NCBI RefSeq assembly: GCF_050433385.1
Contig: NZ_JBNPXI010000012.1
Location: 1-64,000, forward strand
Reading direction: 5' to 3'
DNA length: 64,000 nucleotides
DNA from: Brassicibacter mesophilus
GTDB taxonomy: Bacteria > Bacillota > Clostridia > Tissierellales > Proteiniboraceae
The translations under genes and the position numbers were made by a program. The notes beneath the pieces were generated by a model, which was given only the letters and a program-made list of their open reading frames with translations, was not told where the DNA came from and ran no database searches. Of the stretch, positions 54,719 to 62,760 are shown piece after piece (positions within the stretch are counted from its first letter, which is position 1; each line of letters starts with the position of its first letter).

Positions 54719-54901
54719 TTACCTAGAATTACTATTTTCTAAAGATCTTAAAACCTCATTATATGCATATTCTTTTATTTCATCAGGAAGTTTATCTATT
54801 CTATTTATTACTATTTCTGCTATCGCTTTAGCCATTAGCTTTTCTAGATTTTCAGCATTAGTGATGTTCATAACTACTTCTATATTTTGTTTTTTAGACA
54901 T
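54719..54901 (-). CDS. Small hypothetical protein next to the recombinase
   Basis: A 60-residue protein from an ATG preceded by AGAGGTGG. It is helical and charged ('NAENLEKLMAKAIAEIVINRI', 'LPDEIKEYAYNEVLRSLE') with no cysteine or known motif. It is divergent from the serine recombinase, and the short distance suggests a recombinase-associated regulator or directionality factor. I do not recognise a family, and this role is a guess. Confidence 0.5.
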   Translation of the reverse strand: MSKKQNIEVVMNITNAENLEKLMAKAIAEIVINRIDKLPDEIKEYAYNEVLRSLENSNSR

Positions 54902-55043
54902 AACACCACCTCTGGTAAATCATATGATTTTTCGTGTTTGTACTATTCATTTATGTATGTCAATTTTATTCATAATTTAAGCTTCATGTTAATATTTCAT
55001 ATATAAAAGATAGTTTTTAAAAAATAAATGAGGATGGATGATT

Positions 55044-56666
55044 ATGCCTGTTGTGGCCATATATTCACGGAAGTCAAAACAAACAGACAAAGGAGAGTCT
55101 ATACAGAATCAAATTGATCTTTGTAAAGAATATGCTTTAAGCTATTTCTCAGTAGATAATTTTCTAATTTATGAAGATGAGGGATTCTCGGGCGGACATA
55201 CAGATAGACCTATGTTTAAAAAGATGATAAAGGACGCCAAAGAAAAGAAATTTCAAATCATAGTCTGCTATAGACTTGATCGAATGAGTAGGAACATATC
55301 AGATTTTGCAAAAACAATAGAGTTTTTACAATCAAAGAATATATCTTTTATTTCGATTAGAGAACAGTTTGATACTAGTACCCCTATGGGTCGTGCAATG
55401 ATGTACATAGCTTCAGTTTTTGCTCAGCTTGAAAGAGAGACTATAACTGAACGTATTAGGGACAATATGTACCAATTAGCTCGTACTGGAAGATGGCTAG
55501 GTGGAAGAACTCCTTTAGGCTTTAAGAGTAAGCAAACTGTATATTATGATAAAGAGAATAATAAAAGAAAAATGTATATTCTTACACCTATAAAAGAAGA
55601 AGTCGAGATAATAAAACTTCTTTTCAGGGAGTATTTAAAATTACAATCATTAACAAAGCTTGAAAAATGGACTATAAAAAAAGAATTAAAGACTAGAAAT
55701 AATAGCACCTTTGATAAAAGTACACTGAAAATTATCTTATCCAATCCAGTGTACGTAGTAGCAGACAATCATACATATGAATATTTTAGCAATATGAATT
55801 CTGAAATATCTAATAGCAAGGAGGATTTTGATGGTTTATGTGGACTAATGGTATTTAATAAACATAATGAGAAAAAAAATTCTGTTACTTTAAACAATAA
55901 ATCAAAATGGATCGTATCAGTTGGTAAACATGAAGGAATTATATCATCAAAAGAATGGATTAAAGTACAAAACACACTTGAGAAAAATAAAAGAAAGTCC
56001 TCTAGAACAGGAACTGGTAAAATTGGCCTTATAACACCTCTTCTAATCTGTAAAAACTGTGGATCAAAGCTGAGAATAACAGTAATCAAGAAGAAGAGTA
56101 GAACTTATTATTATTATAAATGCTTAACAAAAGAAAAAACCAAAAGCGGAGAATGCAATATTAATAATCTAAATGGTCCTCTAGCTGATGATTATATTGT
56201 CAATTCTATAAAAAAATTAGCTTACAATAAAAAATATTTGTTAAGCTATATAAATAACTGTACTAACTTTGACAAAAAGCTTTTTACTAATCCTAATAAG
56301 CAAAAGCTATTTCTCGAAGAAGAGCTTAACTCTTGTGAAAAAGCCGTTGAAAGTTTAGTAATACAATTATCTAAGTACAATTCTTCAAGAGCATCTGATT
56401 ATATAATAAAGCAGATTGAAAGCTTAGATTTAAAAATACATGAGATAAAAGACAAGTTGTTAATATATAAACATAAAAATGAATCCTCAATTGAATTATA
56501 TAAAAAAAACATAGATTTAATTCTTGACTTAATAGTTAATTTTAGCGAAAATGTTAATAATTTAAGCTTTGACGAAAAGAAAAGAATTATAGATATACTA
56601 GTAGAATCGATAGTATGGGATGGCGAAGTGCTGAGAGTATCTATGCTTGAAGTCAAAAAACAGTAA
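55044..56666 (+). CDS. Large serine recombinase
   Basis: The 540-residue protein has an N-terminal resolvase domain with the catalytic serine in 'AIYSRKSKQ' and supporting residues ('CYRLDRMSRN', 'MYIASVFAQLERETITERI'). The recombinase domain follows (about 165-300), then a zinc ribbon ('LLICKNCGSKL...YYKC') and a C-terminal coiled coil. Such enzymes integrate and excise phages and conjugative elements, or act in sporulation-specific excision like SpoIVCA. No phage genes or second integrase are nearby. It is the only mobility enzyme inside the segment that splits the ABC ATPase gene. ATG 55044 has better spacing from GAGG than ATG 55038. Confidence 0.92.
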   Translation: MPVVAIYSRKSKQTDKGESIQNQIDLCKEYALSYFSVDNFLIYEDEGFSGGHTDRPMFKKMIKDAKEKKFQIIVCYRLDRMSRNISDFAKTIEFLQSKNISFISIREQFDTSTPMGRAMMYIASVFAQLERETITERIRDNMYQLARTGRWLGGRTPLGFKSKQTVYYDKENNKRKMYILTPIKEEVEIIKLLFREYLKLQSLTKLEKWTIKKELKTRNNSTFDKSTLKIILSNPVYVVADNHTYEYFSNMNSEISNSKEDFDGLCGLMVFNKHNEKKNSVTLNNKSKWIVSVGKHEGIISSKEWIKVQNTLEKNKRKSSRTGTGKIGLITPLLICKNCGSKLRITVIKKKSRTYYYYKCLTKEKTKSGECNINNLNGPLADDYIVNSIKKLAYNKKYLLSYINNCTNFDKKLFTNPNKQKLFLEEELNSCEKAVESLVIQLSKYNSSRASDYIIKQIESLDLKIHEIKDKLLIYKHKNESSIELYKKNIDLILDLIVNFSENVNNLSFDEKKRIIDILVESIVWDGEVLRVSMLEVKKQ

Positions 56667-56694
56667 AGACTGTGGGAATTATCTCACAGTCTTA
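56667..56694. terminator. Terminator between recombinase and zinc-ribbon gene
   Basis: AAGACTGTG and CACAGTCTT form a 9-bp perfect stem with a 10-base loop between the convergent recombinase and zinc-ribbon genes. Confidence 0.65.
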
Positions 56695-56704
56695 AGTCTT
56701 CAGA

Positions 56705-56869
56705 TTAGTATCTTGAGCTTCTTTGATTTTTCTGTTGTTTTCTAGCTTTTCTACAATCTGGGCATCTTTTTGGCTCTTCAAAGCCTTTTTCTGTGTAAAA
56801 CTCTTGCTCTCTTTCTGTGAAAGCAAATTCTTTTTGACAGTCATTACAAACTAATGTTTTATCCGCCAT
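56705..56869 (-). CDS. Small zinc-ribbon protein
   Basis: This is a 54-residue reading frame with GGAGGTG 6 bases before ATG 56869. Two Cys pairs ('LVCNDCQKEF' and 'RCPDCRKARK') form a treble-clef or zinc-ribbon. The protein ends in a basic tail. It matches the 'probable zinc-ribbon' small proteins common in Clostridia, whose role is unknown. It is convergent with the recombinase. Confidence 0.8.
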   Translation of the reverse strand: MADKTLVCNDCQKEFAFTEREQEFYTEKGFEEPKRCPDCRKARKQQKNQRSSRY

Positions 56870-57144
56870 AATTTCACCTCCTAGATTATTGGAAGATCTT
56901 CACACTTTCTCACAACTCCTTCCAATAGAGTCACGGAGGATTTTGTTTAGAAATGTTAATCTCTTTACCATAATACAGTATATCATTATATTTTTTCTAA
57001 ATCAATATAATTTTGTTTGATAATACAAAAAGAATTTTCACTCTATGTTCGGTTATAGAAATCCTAGTTAGCATATTTATTTCATTCTCTACACATCCTA
57101 CTATTATATATATTAATTAAAATCATTAAAAGGAGTTGGAAACA

Positions 57145-57330
57145 TTGACTAAAAATAGACTTGTTGTGCCTGAAGCACGAAAAGCGCTAGAGCAGTATAA
57201 AACAGAGCTAGCAAAAGAGTTTGGAGTTAATGATCCTAAATCACTAGCTTCTAGTCATACTGGATATATTGTAAGAGATTTAGTTAAAATGGGCGAAAAG
57301 CAGCTACTAGACAAATACAATAATAACTAA
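57145..57330 (+). CDS. Small acid-soluble spore protein, alpha/beta type
   Basis: The 61-residue protein starts at TTG 57145, 8 bases after AAAAGGAG. It carries the SASP family signatures 'LVVPEARKALEQYKTELAKEFGV', including the Glu-x-Ala/Leu-x-Glu-Phe-Gly site cut by germination protease, and a C-terminal 'GYIVRDLVKMGEKQLL'. It would coat and protect spore DNA, showing that the organism makes endospores. The usual central Gly/Asn-rich part is diverged. It ends 25 bases before the C-terminal remnant of the ABC ATPase. Confidence 0.9.
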   Translation: MTKNRLVVPEARKALEQYKTELAKEFGVNDPKSLASSHTGYIVRDLVKMGEKQLLDKYNNN

Positions 57331-57347
57331 AACTCTTTGTCTTTTTG

Positions 57348-57366
57348 CATATATAGATGAAGCTAT
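57348..57366. repeat. Right junction repeat of the 8.6-kb segment
   Basis: CATATATAGATGAAGCTAT corresponds to CATGATATAGCAGAAGCTAT at 48778. GAAGCTAT is identical, and the reading frame of the ATPase resumes within it. Confidence 0.55.
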
Positions 57367-57541
57367 ATCTATGGCAGATAGAGTTGTTGTACTATCAAAC
57401 AGACCTTCCATAATAAAAGACATCATCCCAATTGAACTAAGCTGTCCTAATGGAGTTAGAACGCCTATAAAATGCAGGGAAGCTCCAGAATTCAGGCATT
57501 ATTTCAATAAAATATGGAAGGAGCTTGATGTTCATGTCTAG
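57356..57541 (+). pseudogene. ABC transporter ATPase, 3' part of the split gene
   Basis: The frame encodes 61 residues beginning 'DEAISMADRVVVLSNRP' and ending 'WKELDVHV' before TAG. This is the exact C-terminal portion missing from the ATPase fragment at 48193-48797, and it has no start codon or ribosome site of its own. Its stop overlaps the start of the permease gene (AAGGAG within its last codons), preserving the original ATPase-permease operon joint. Confidence 0.88.
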
Positions 57542-58019
57542 TCAAAAAACAAAAAATAACAACCATATATCGACAGAGCATAAGGAATTTATAAGAAAAG
57601 TAAACTCTAGAAAAAAAGCCATTTTGATAACACAAATATCCGTATTGATACTTTCAATGGTTTTATGGGAAGTAGCTGCAAGATTGGGTTGGATAGATAC
57701 GTTCTTAACTAGTTATCCATCCGGCATTTGGAAGTTGTTCATTAAGTATTTAAATAATGGTGCAATATTTGAACATATCGGTATCTCCGTAATGGAAACT
57801 GTTATTGGTTTCATAGCTGGTACTATTTTAGGTATTCTAATAGCCATCCTTCTATGGTGGTCAGATTTTATTGCAAAAGTATTGGACCCTTATCTAGTTA
57901 TACTCAATAGTCTTCCAAAAACAGCATTAGCACCAATTATCATATTATGGGTAGGCGCTGGATATTCTGGAATTATAGTTACCGCAATTGCCGTATCCAT
58001 TGTGTATAGTTACAATTAA
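57534..58019 (+). pseudogene. Truncated ABC permease (NitT/TauT type)
   Basis: About 161 residues contain the first four membrane segments of an SsuC/NitT-type permease ('LSMVLWEVAARLGWIDTFLTSYPS', 'LPKTALAPIIILWVGAGYSG'). These proteins are normally about 250 residues. The frame ends in 'SIVYSYN'. Removing four bases (TATA) there restores 'SIVVTIN', so a small insertion shifted the frame, but the rest of the gene is not found downstream. With the split ATPase this marks a decayed transporter. The start could also be ATG 57528. Confidence 0.8.
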
Positions 58020-58059
58020 TGAATAATCATATTTTATTTATTACGTCATATAATTATAT

Positions 58060-58152
58060 ATGGATGCTTATATGGTTATTTTAGAAATCATAGAACGTTT
58101 AATAAAAAAAAATAAGGAACAAAAAGAAAAAGAACAAGAAAAGGAAGGTTGA
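58060..58152 (+). CDS. Possible 30-codon charged peptide
   Basis: ATG 58060 to TGA encodes a short hydrophobic start and a run of Lys/Glu/Gln residues. The terminator at 58141 begins inside the last codons. No clear ribosome site precedes it and I do not recognise it. It may be a relic. The rest of 58020-58391 holds no other feature I can support. Confidence 0.2.
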   Translation: MDAYMVILEIIERLIKKNKEQKEKEQEKEG

Positions 58153-58166
58153 TTCTAACCTTCCTT
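58141..58166 (+). terminator. Intrinsic terminator
   Basis: AAGGAAGGTT and AACCTTCCTT form a 10-bp perfect stem with a 6-base loop, followed by TAATATTTTGTT. It ends whatever transcript runs through the truncated permease. Confidence 0.75.
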
Positions 58167-58391
58167 TAATATTTTGTTGTTCATGATTCTATACTAACAC
58201 CAAGTTATTAAAAAGCATTAAATTAACTTTAAATGAAATATTTATTTTTAAGTTTTAATGAGAACAAAAATCTCTCAAAAGATGTTATCAGAGATATTAT
58301 TGTTGACAAAAAAATTAGATATGGATAATAAGAAGTTATATGGACATAAAGCGGATTCATCGTTTGCAAATAAATGAATGAATTGATTGTT

Positions 58392-58955
58392 CTATATTTC
58401 TTCAGTTATTTTAACACCTAATTCATATGCTTTTTTTATGATATCTTCTTTAGTCAATATATCATCTAATACTGATACCCCACAAACCGAAAGATTTGCA
58501 ACTGGTTTTATTCCCATGTGCCCAAAATAATGTTCAATTGTTTTTATAATATGAGCATTTTCCTCTTCATTATTACCGGTTCTAACTGCTATTGAAAGTC
58601 CAACTCTTTCTCGATGTTTAAATGTACGATTAGGATTTGTATCAGAATAAGGTGTATTTCTATCAAAAAATACCTTAAGTTGACCTGTAATATCTCCCCA
58701 ATAGGATGGTGAGCCTATTACTACAATATCTGAATCTATCAAATCTTTTATAATCATATTTATATCGTCATTTTGAAAACATTCACCAGTTTTTTCACAA
58801 CTTTTGCAACCTATGCAATATTCTATCTTAGTACCTCCAAGACAATAACGTGATACTTCTGCACCACTTTGTTTAATACCTTCAATTACCTTATCAATCA
58901 AATATGCTGTACTTCCATTATCTCTTGGACTTGCAATAATGCATAATGCCTTTAT
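58392..58955 (-). CDS. NADPH-dependent FMN reductase / flavodoxin-like protein (ATA start?)
   Basis: The full-length frame begins at 58955 with ATA, 6 bases after an excellent GGGGGAG site. It gives about 187 residues starting x-K-A-L-C-I-I-A-S-P-R, the usual first strand and FMN loop of this family. The nearest standard start (TTG 58901) would delete that loop. Later motifs include 'YCIGCKSCEKTGECFQNDD', 'VIGSPSYWGDITGQLKVFFDR' and a C-terminal helix. So either an ATG mutated to ATA, or a rare AUA start is used. It is probably a cytoplasmic redox flavoprotein. Confidence 0.8.
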   Translation of the reverse strand: MKALCIIASPRDNGSTAYLIDKVIEGIKQSGAEVSRYCLGGTKIEYCIGCKSCEKTGECFQNDDINMIIKDLIDSDIVVIGSPSYWGDITGQLKVFFDRNTPYSDTNPNRTFKHRERVGLSIAVRTGNNEEENAHIIKTIEHYFGHMGIKPVANLSVCGVSVLDDILTKEDIIKKAYELGVKITEEI

Positions 58956-59068
58956 TATAATCTCCCCCTTTTTATCAACCTCAAAATATAATCTTAATTT
59001 ATAACTATAATAACATTATGCTAAAAATTCTACAACAAAAATAATATTTTCATAAAGTGAGTATTGTA

Positions 59069-59210
59069 GATAACGTTTGACATCTACAATGTTGCTGAAT
59101 CGAACATATAAAGAATACTGCTGAGCAGTGCTTGCACCAGGTGAAGCAATATAACACGTCTACTCTATACACCAGCTTTTCGTGCCCTTGTGCAGATGCA
59201 TTGTTATCGG
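59069..59210 (-). repeat. Structured intergenic element A (attC-like)
   Basis: GATAACGTTTGAC at 59070 and GTTATCGGACGT at 59203 put exact inverted copies of GATAAC at the ends of about 140 bases that are more GC-rich than the surroundings. Internal stems include GTAGAT/ATCTAC and CTGCTGAGCAG. It lies between the 3' end of the nucleotidyltransferase gene and the FMN reductase gene. ATAACGT is shared with elements B and C in the same orientation. This resembles an integron cassette recombination site in layout, not in proven function. Confidence 0.45.
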
Positions 59211-59300
59211 ACGTATGATGCCCCGTGATTCAGAGGTGATCACGGATAGTGGCCTTTTAATCATATCTTTCTTCCGCAAGCCACTTATTTCAGAATATAT

Positions 59301-59328
59301 AAAAACTGCGAATTAGCCTAATTTCGCA
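59301..59328 (-). terminator. Terminator of the nucleotidyltransferase gene
   Basis: TGCGAA and TTCGCA form a stem with a 10-base AT-rich loop, followed on the minus strand by a T-run (GTTTTTAT). It lies directly downstream of the stop at 59340. Confidence 0.65.
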
Positions 59329-59339
59329 TTATACTCTTT

Positions 59340-60416
59340 TTACCTCAAATACTCTCTTTCAAATACATCCAAATCTTTGTAACATTTAATCTTAGTGCCA
59401 AGTCTGTCATAGTTCTTTTTATATTCTTCCATCGCATCATCAAATGCCTTAGCCAATAACATTAAGTTATCTGATGTAATATTTTTCATAAGGTCTATTC
59501 TGTCAATATTGTATTGGCTATACATATCGTTATAGAATTGTTGACAACTCGCCGCTGTCATCAATGATAAGTAAGTATCATTTTTATCAACAGCATGGTA
59601 CATTTTGTTTCTCCAATTAGAATAAATTTCTTCATAGGTACCTTTAATATCAGCTTCTGTGATTTCTTTTTTTATAATAACCCTATCCCTCATTAGCTTT
59701 GCAAAATCTTTTACTACTTTCATTAATATTGTTGATGTTTCTTTAATCTCTTCAACACTCTCTGCTTTAATTAATTTCCAATATAATTCATTAAAACCCA
59801 CCGGTAGATATTTCATAGTAGAAATTTCTTCCGGAATTCTCTTAATGCCTCTTTTTATATATGCCTTATTATACATATAAATAGCAAACTCAATACAATA
59901 TAACATATCTGTTAGCGCATACCTACATTCTCCATATTTACTACTCATCATTATATCAGCATATCCTTGGCTTGCTTCGTTAACAAATTTTTCAGCCTTC
60001 TCATTATCTTCTATTGAATATTCTTGATTTAATTTACATGTGACTTTTGACCTTAATTCCATATATTTATCCATATACTTGTCATCATTGCAATATACAA
60101 TATCTAATTCAAGTAATTTTGTAATAAATGGATTATTATACTCTGCCATTTCCTCGAGTCTGCTCCAAGGAGTACAATATATATCGAAGCCCACATCCTG
60201 CAATATAAAGCATGATTCTACTTTCCTAGCACTGTCATCATTGATAACAATACATAGATCTAAGTCGGATTTTTCATATATGTCACCCGAATGGAATGAG
60301 CCTGCAACTCCTATTAAGGCAATTGCTCCTGGGCAGACTTTTTCTGCCTTTTTTATAACTGCTTTAATTATTCTGTCATTTCTTTCTTCCAACTTTTTTT
60401 TCGTATATATTTCCAT
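59340..60416 (-). CDS. Nucleotidyltransferase-domain protein (antibiotic adenylyltransferase-like)
   Basis: The 358-residue protein has an N-terminal nucleotidyltransferase motif, G-S-x(9)-D-x-D ('VAGSFHSGDIYEKSDLDLCIV', about residues 39-60), followed by a long helical C-terminal domain. This is the layout of aminoglycoside adenylyltransferase-like and MNT-type proteins. The substrate is not known. It lies in a run of small accessory genes, each followed by a structured intergenic element. Confidence 0.78.
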   Translation of the reverse strand: MEIYTKKKLEERNDRIIKAVIKKAEKVCPGAIALIGVAGSFHSGDIYEKSDLDLCIVINDDSARKVESCFILQDVGFDIYCTPWSRLEEMAEYNNPFITKLLELDIVYCNDDKYMDKYMELRSKVTCKLNQEYSIEDNEKAEKFVNEASQGYADIMMSSKYGECRYALTDMLYCIEFAIYMYNKAYIKRGIKRIPEEISTMKYLPVGFNELYWKLIKAESVEEIKETSTILMKVVKDFAKLMRDRVIIKKEITEADIKGTYEEIYSNWRNKMYHAVDKNDTYLSLMTAASCQQFYNDMYSQYNIDRIDLMKNITSDNLMLLAKAFDDAMEEYKKNYDRLGTKIKCYKDLDVFEREYLR

Positions 60417-60725
60417 AGCTTAACCCTCCAGTAGTTTATATATAATCTTGAGTTCACCTTACCAAACCACTATGCATTTGATGAACACTTCAATACTTTG
60501 CTTACACAATCCACGCACGGATACACCTTGTTTTGCCTCATTTTTTCCGATAACGTCCGAAGCCTAGACTAGACTTGTTACCTCGATTAAGCTGGTAAGC
60601 TGGGGTTTTGCACCCGCATTACCTCGTGAACCTGAGGAACTGTCGCTTCTTAGGATTTAGTGAAAACAGGAGGTATTATATGAGTCCAATTCTATTTATT
60701 GATGTTTCAAACTCTAATAGTTATG
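60417..60725. repeat. Structured intergenic element B (attC-like) and flanks
   Basis: CCGATAACGTCCGAAGCC at 60547 shares ATAACGT with elements A and C, and CCGATAAC with the inverted end of A. Further in are the pairs CCTCGTGAACCTGAGG and AGCTGGTAAGCTGG. The core is 60545-60660. It lies 3' of the truncated acetyltransferase gene. No gene is visible in this 309-base gap. Confidence 0.4.
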
Positions 60726-61109
60726 CTACTTTTTTTCAAAAAACCTTTGACAATCATTAGCTAATTCCCTAGCTTCTCGAGTATATCCTTTACGCCAATA
60801 TTCTCGTCCAATTCTTTGCGCCTCTACAGTAATAATCTTTTTATTATTTTGTAGATGAGGTACTCCAATCCAATATGTTCCTATCATTTTGTTATTATCA
60901 TTTTTTTCAATTGTCCACGCTATTAAATCTTCATGGTTCTTATATGTACTCAAAAGTCTCTCAGTTTCGCTTATGTCCTTAGATACAGTATTTCCTGTCC
61001 ATAAGTGCATTTGTTCATCATTCATAATTTCATACCATTCTAATGCATCTTTTTTTGTATTTATTTGCTGTAAAACAATTCTTTCTCCCTTTAAAGTCGA
61101 TGCTTTCAT
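60726..61109 (-). pseudogene. Truncated GNAT acetyltransferase
   Basis: The 127-residue protein has the first part of a GNAT domain ('LKGERIVLQQINTKKDALEWYEIMND', 'IGTYWIGVPHL', 'AQRIGREYWRKGYTREAREL'). It then ends in 'QRFFEKK' where a full family member has another 40-60 residues, including the end of the acetyl-CoA site. Nothing downstream restores the missing part, so it is probably a 3'-truncated remnant, although a short functional form cannot be excluded. Confidence 0.65.
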
Positions 61110-61164
61110 CTAAACGCTCTTTTATTAAAAAATTTGTTATAATTCACCTTAGTTTTTCGTCTGT

Positions 61165-61320
61165 CATATAACGTTTTGGATTCAAGACATCTTTGAGCCT
61201 GTGACAACAAGGGGGAAAGATGTACTGCGGTTCTAATTTAAAGGCTTAACCCTACCGCAACGAACTCAATTCCTGTGTTAGTGGAAGTCCCAAACTCGCG
61301 GTCTTTGTTGTGTATTTTTA
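61165..61320 (-). repeat. Structured intergenic element C (attC-like)
   Basis: TATAACGTTTTGGATTCAAG starts the element at 61168. Inside are TGCGGT/ACCGCA and TTGAG/CTCAA pairs, and it ends CGGTCTTTGTTGTGTAT. It is more GC-rich than the flanks, is not coding, and sits at the 3' end of the small nucleotidyltransferase gene, in the same orientation as elements A and B. Confidence 0.45.
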
Positions 61321-61330
61321 ATTTACAAAA

Positions 61331-62005
61331 TTAATTTTTTGAATCTAATTCTTTAAATAGGTTTTTAAATAAAATTTTTATTTCTAAATCAATATTAAAT
61401 TTTTTACACATTTCTCCAAAGATATTTTTCATGTCCTCATGGAAATTATCACTGATATTTGAATTTGTAATACCAATTAATTTTAGCTTTTCTTTTATTT
61501 CTGATAAGAAAATATATGCACTATCTGTTTTATTTGATAAATACTTGGTAATTCCTTTATGTATTAATCGTAAAACTTTATACCATTCTGGTCTGTTAGG
61601 TAGATATATTGAATTTATACTTTTTCTTTTTGCTTGTCCTTCACTCAAGCAAAAACTTTCATCATATTTAATTAAAATCTTACTATCTTTCAAATCTTCA
61701 GTTGTAATGCTTTCTCTTAGATCTAAATCAACAGAAATATTATTGGGATAAACAAGAATTAATATATCTTTAGGATTTTCAGTAAAATTAGTCATTACAG
61801 GTTGTCCATATACAGTAATTAAATCATTTACATTTTGATTAGTAAGTTTTCCAAGAATTATTAAGTCTATATCTGAAAATCTTGTTGCATATCCTTTTGC
61901 CATAGAACCTTTTATTATCATAGAAAATTTATGTTCTAAACAATACTGATAAATAACCTGTATATAATTCTTATGATTTATCGTTGGAAACTTTATTTCA
62001 TTCAT
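61331..62005 (-). CDS. Small nucleotidyltransferase-domain protein
   Basis: This is a 224-residue protein from ATG 62005, preceded by AAAGGAG. The nucleotidyltransferase motif is 'IIKGSMAKGYATRFSDIDLIIL' (about residues 28-50), with a third acidic residue in 'SVDLDLRE', followed by a helical C-terminal region. It could be a MNT-type antitoxin-like enzyme or a resistance adenylyltransferase; no HEPN partner is adjacent. It is part of the accessory gene run. Confidence 0.75.
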   Translation of the reverse strand: MNEIKFPTINHKNYIQVIYQYCLEHKFSMIIKGSMAKGYATRFSDIDLIILGKLTNQNVNDLITVYGQPVMTNFTENPKDILILVYPNNISVDLDLRESITTEDLKDSKILIKYDESFCLSEGQAKRKSINSIYLPNRPEWYKVLRLIHKGITKYLSNKTDSAYIFLSEIKEKLKLIGITNSNISDNFHEDMKNIFGEMCKKFNIDLEIKILFKNLFKELDSKN

Positions 62006-62083
62006 AAATTCTCCTTTCAAAATCTAAAATTTTTATTGTATAAGATTTCTTGTGAACTTTTGAGGGATTTTCACTGACGTTTC

Positions 62084-62108
62084 ATTACCGACAAACTATG
62101 TCGGTAAT
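62084..62108. other. Perfect hairpin upstream of the small nucleotidyltransferase
   Basis: ATTACCGACA and TGTCGGTAAT form a 10-bp perfect stem with a 5-base loop. There is no T-run on either side, so it may be an operator or a recombination-site fragment rather than a terminator. The rest of 62006-62760 holds a gene relic and AT-rich sequence with no supportable gene. Confidence 0.4.
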
Positions 62109-62194
62109 TCTATCATTATGGTATATTACACGGCAATAGTGTCGCAAATATCTGTTTACAGATGACTTTTATTAATTACATATTATACCACACT

Positions 62195-62380
62195 TTAGTA
62201 ATCTGAGTTTGATTCAATGGCTCCAAGTGATTTCGGTACACTTCCAGTAACTTTTTCTTTTCTCTTTTCTTCATATTCTTCACGTTTTTTCTGTTTTTGA
62301 CTCTCCTGTTTTTCTCCCGGCGTGTTTTTCTTCTAGGACTTCTTTCATTGATCTGCTACATCCAGCTATAACCAATATTT
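62195..62380 (-). pseudogene. Relic of a small lipoprotein gene
   Basis: On the minus strand one frame gives a lipobox-like 'ILVIAGCSRSMKEVLEEKHAG' near 62375-62310. A frame shift then leads to 'TPGEKQESQKQKKREEYEEK' and an end 'KSLGAIESNSDY' before TAA at 62195. A stop lies just before the lipobox and no start codon or ribosome site remains, so this looks like a decayed lipoprotein gene. I do not recognise the family. Confidence 0.35.
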
Positions 62381-62760
62381 AACTAAAATTTTTCTTTAAA
62401 AAATTAAAAGGAGTGTACTCTATTCTGAGATGCTCCCTTGTATCTGTAATATGATTTACCACTCCAAGCTTTGTAGTGAAATGTAATACCATTATTACTG
62501 TATCAAATTCTTTCTTTATCCCTCTTTTTATCCTTTCTTTTTTTAGCTTAATTAATTGAAAATTTGAATAAGTTAATTCTTATTAACTAATCTGTAGAAT
62601 AGTTATTCCTCAGTTATTTTAAAACCTTTAATTCGCATGGTATTTTTCCAAACTATTTCATGTATTTTTGTTTTAAAGCAAATTTTTCTCTAAAAACTAA
62701 GCAGCCCTTTTTTAATTGATATCTCTTTAATCTAGACATATTTATTTCCCCATCTTTCAT

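Noticed and set aside
54902..56666. Prophage around the serine recombinase
   Set aside because: No capsid, terminase, portal or lysis genes are nearby; neighbours are truA, spore and redox genes.
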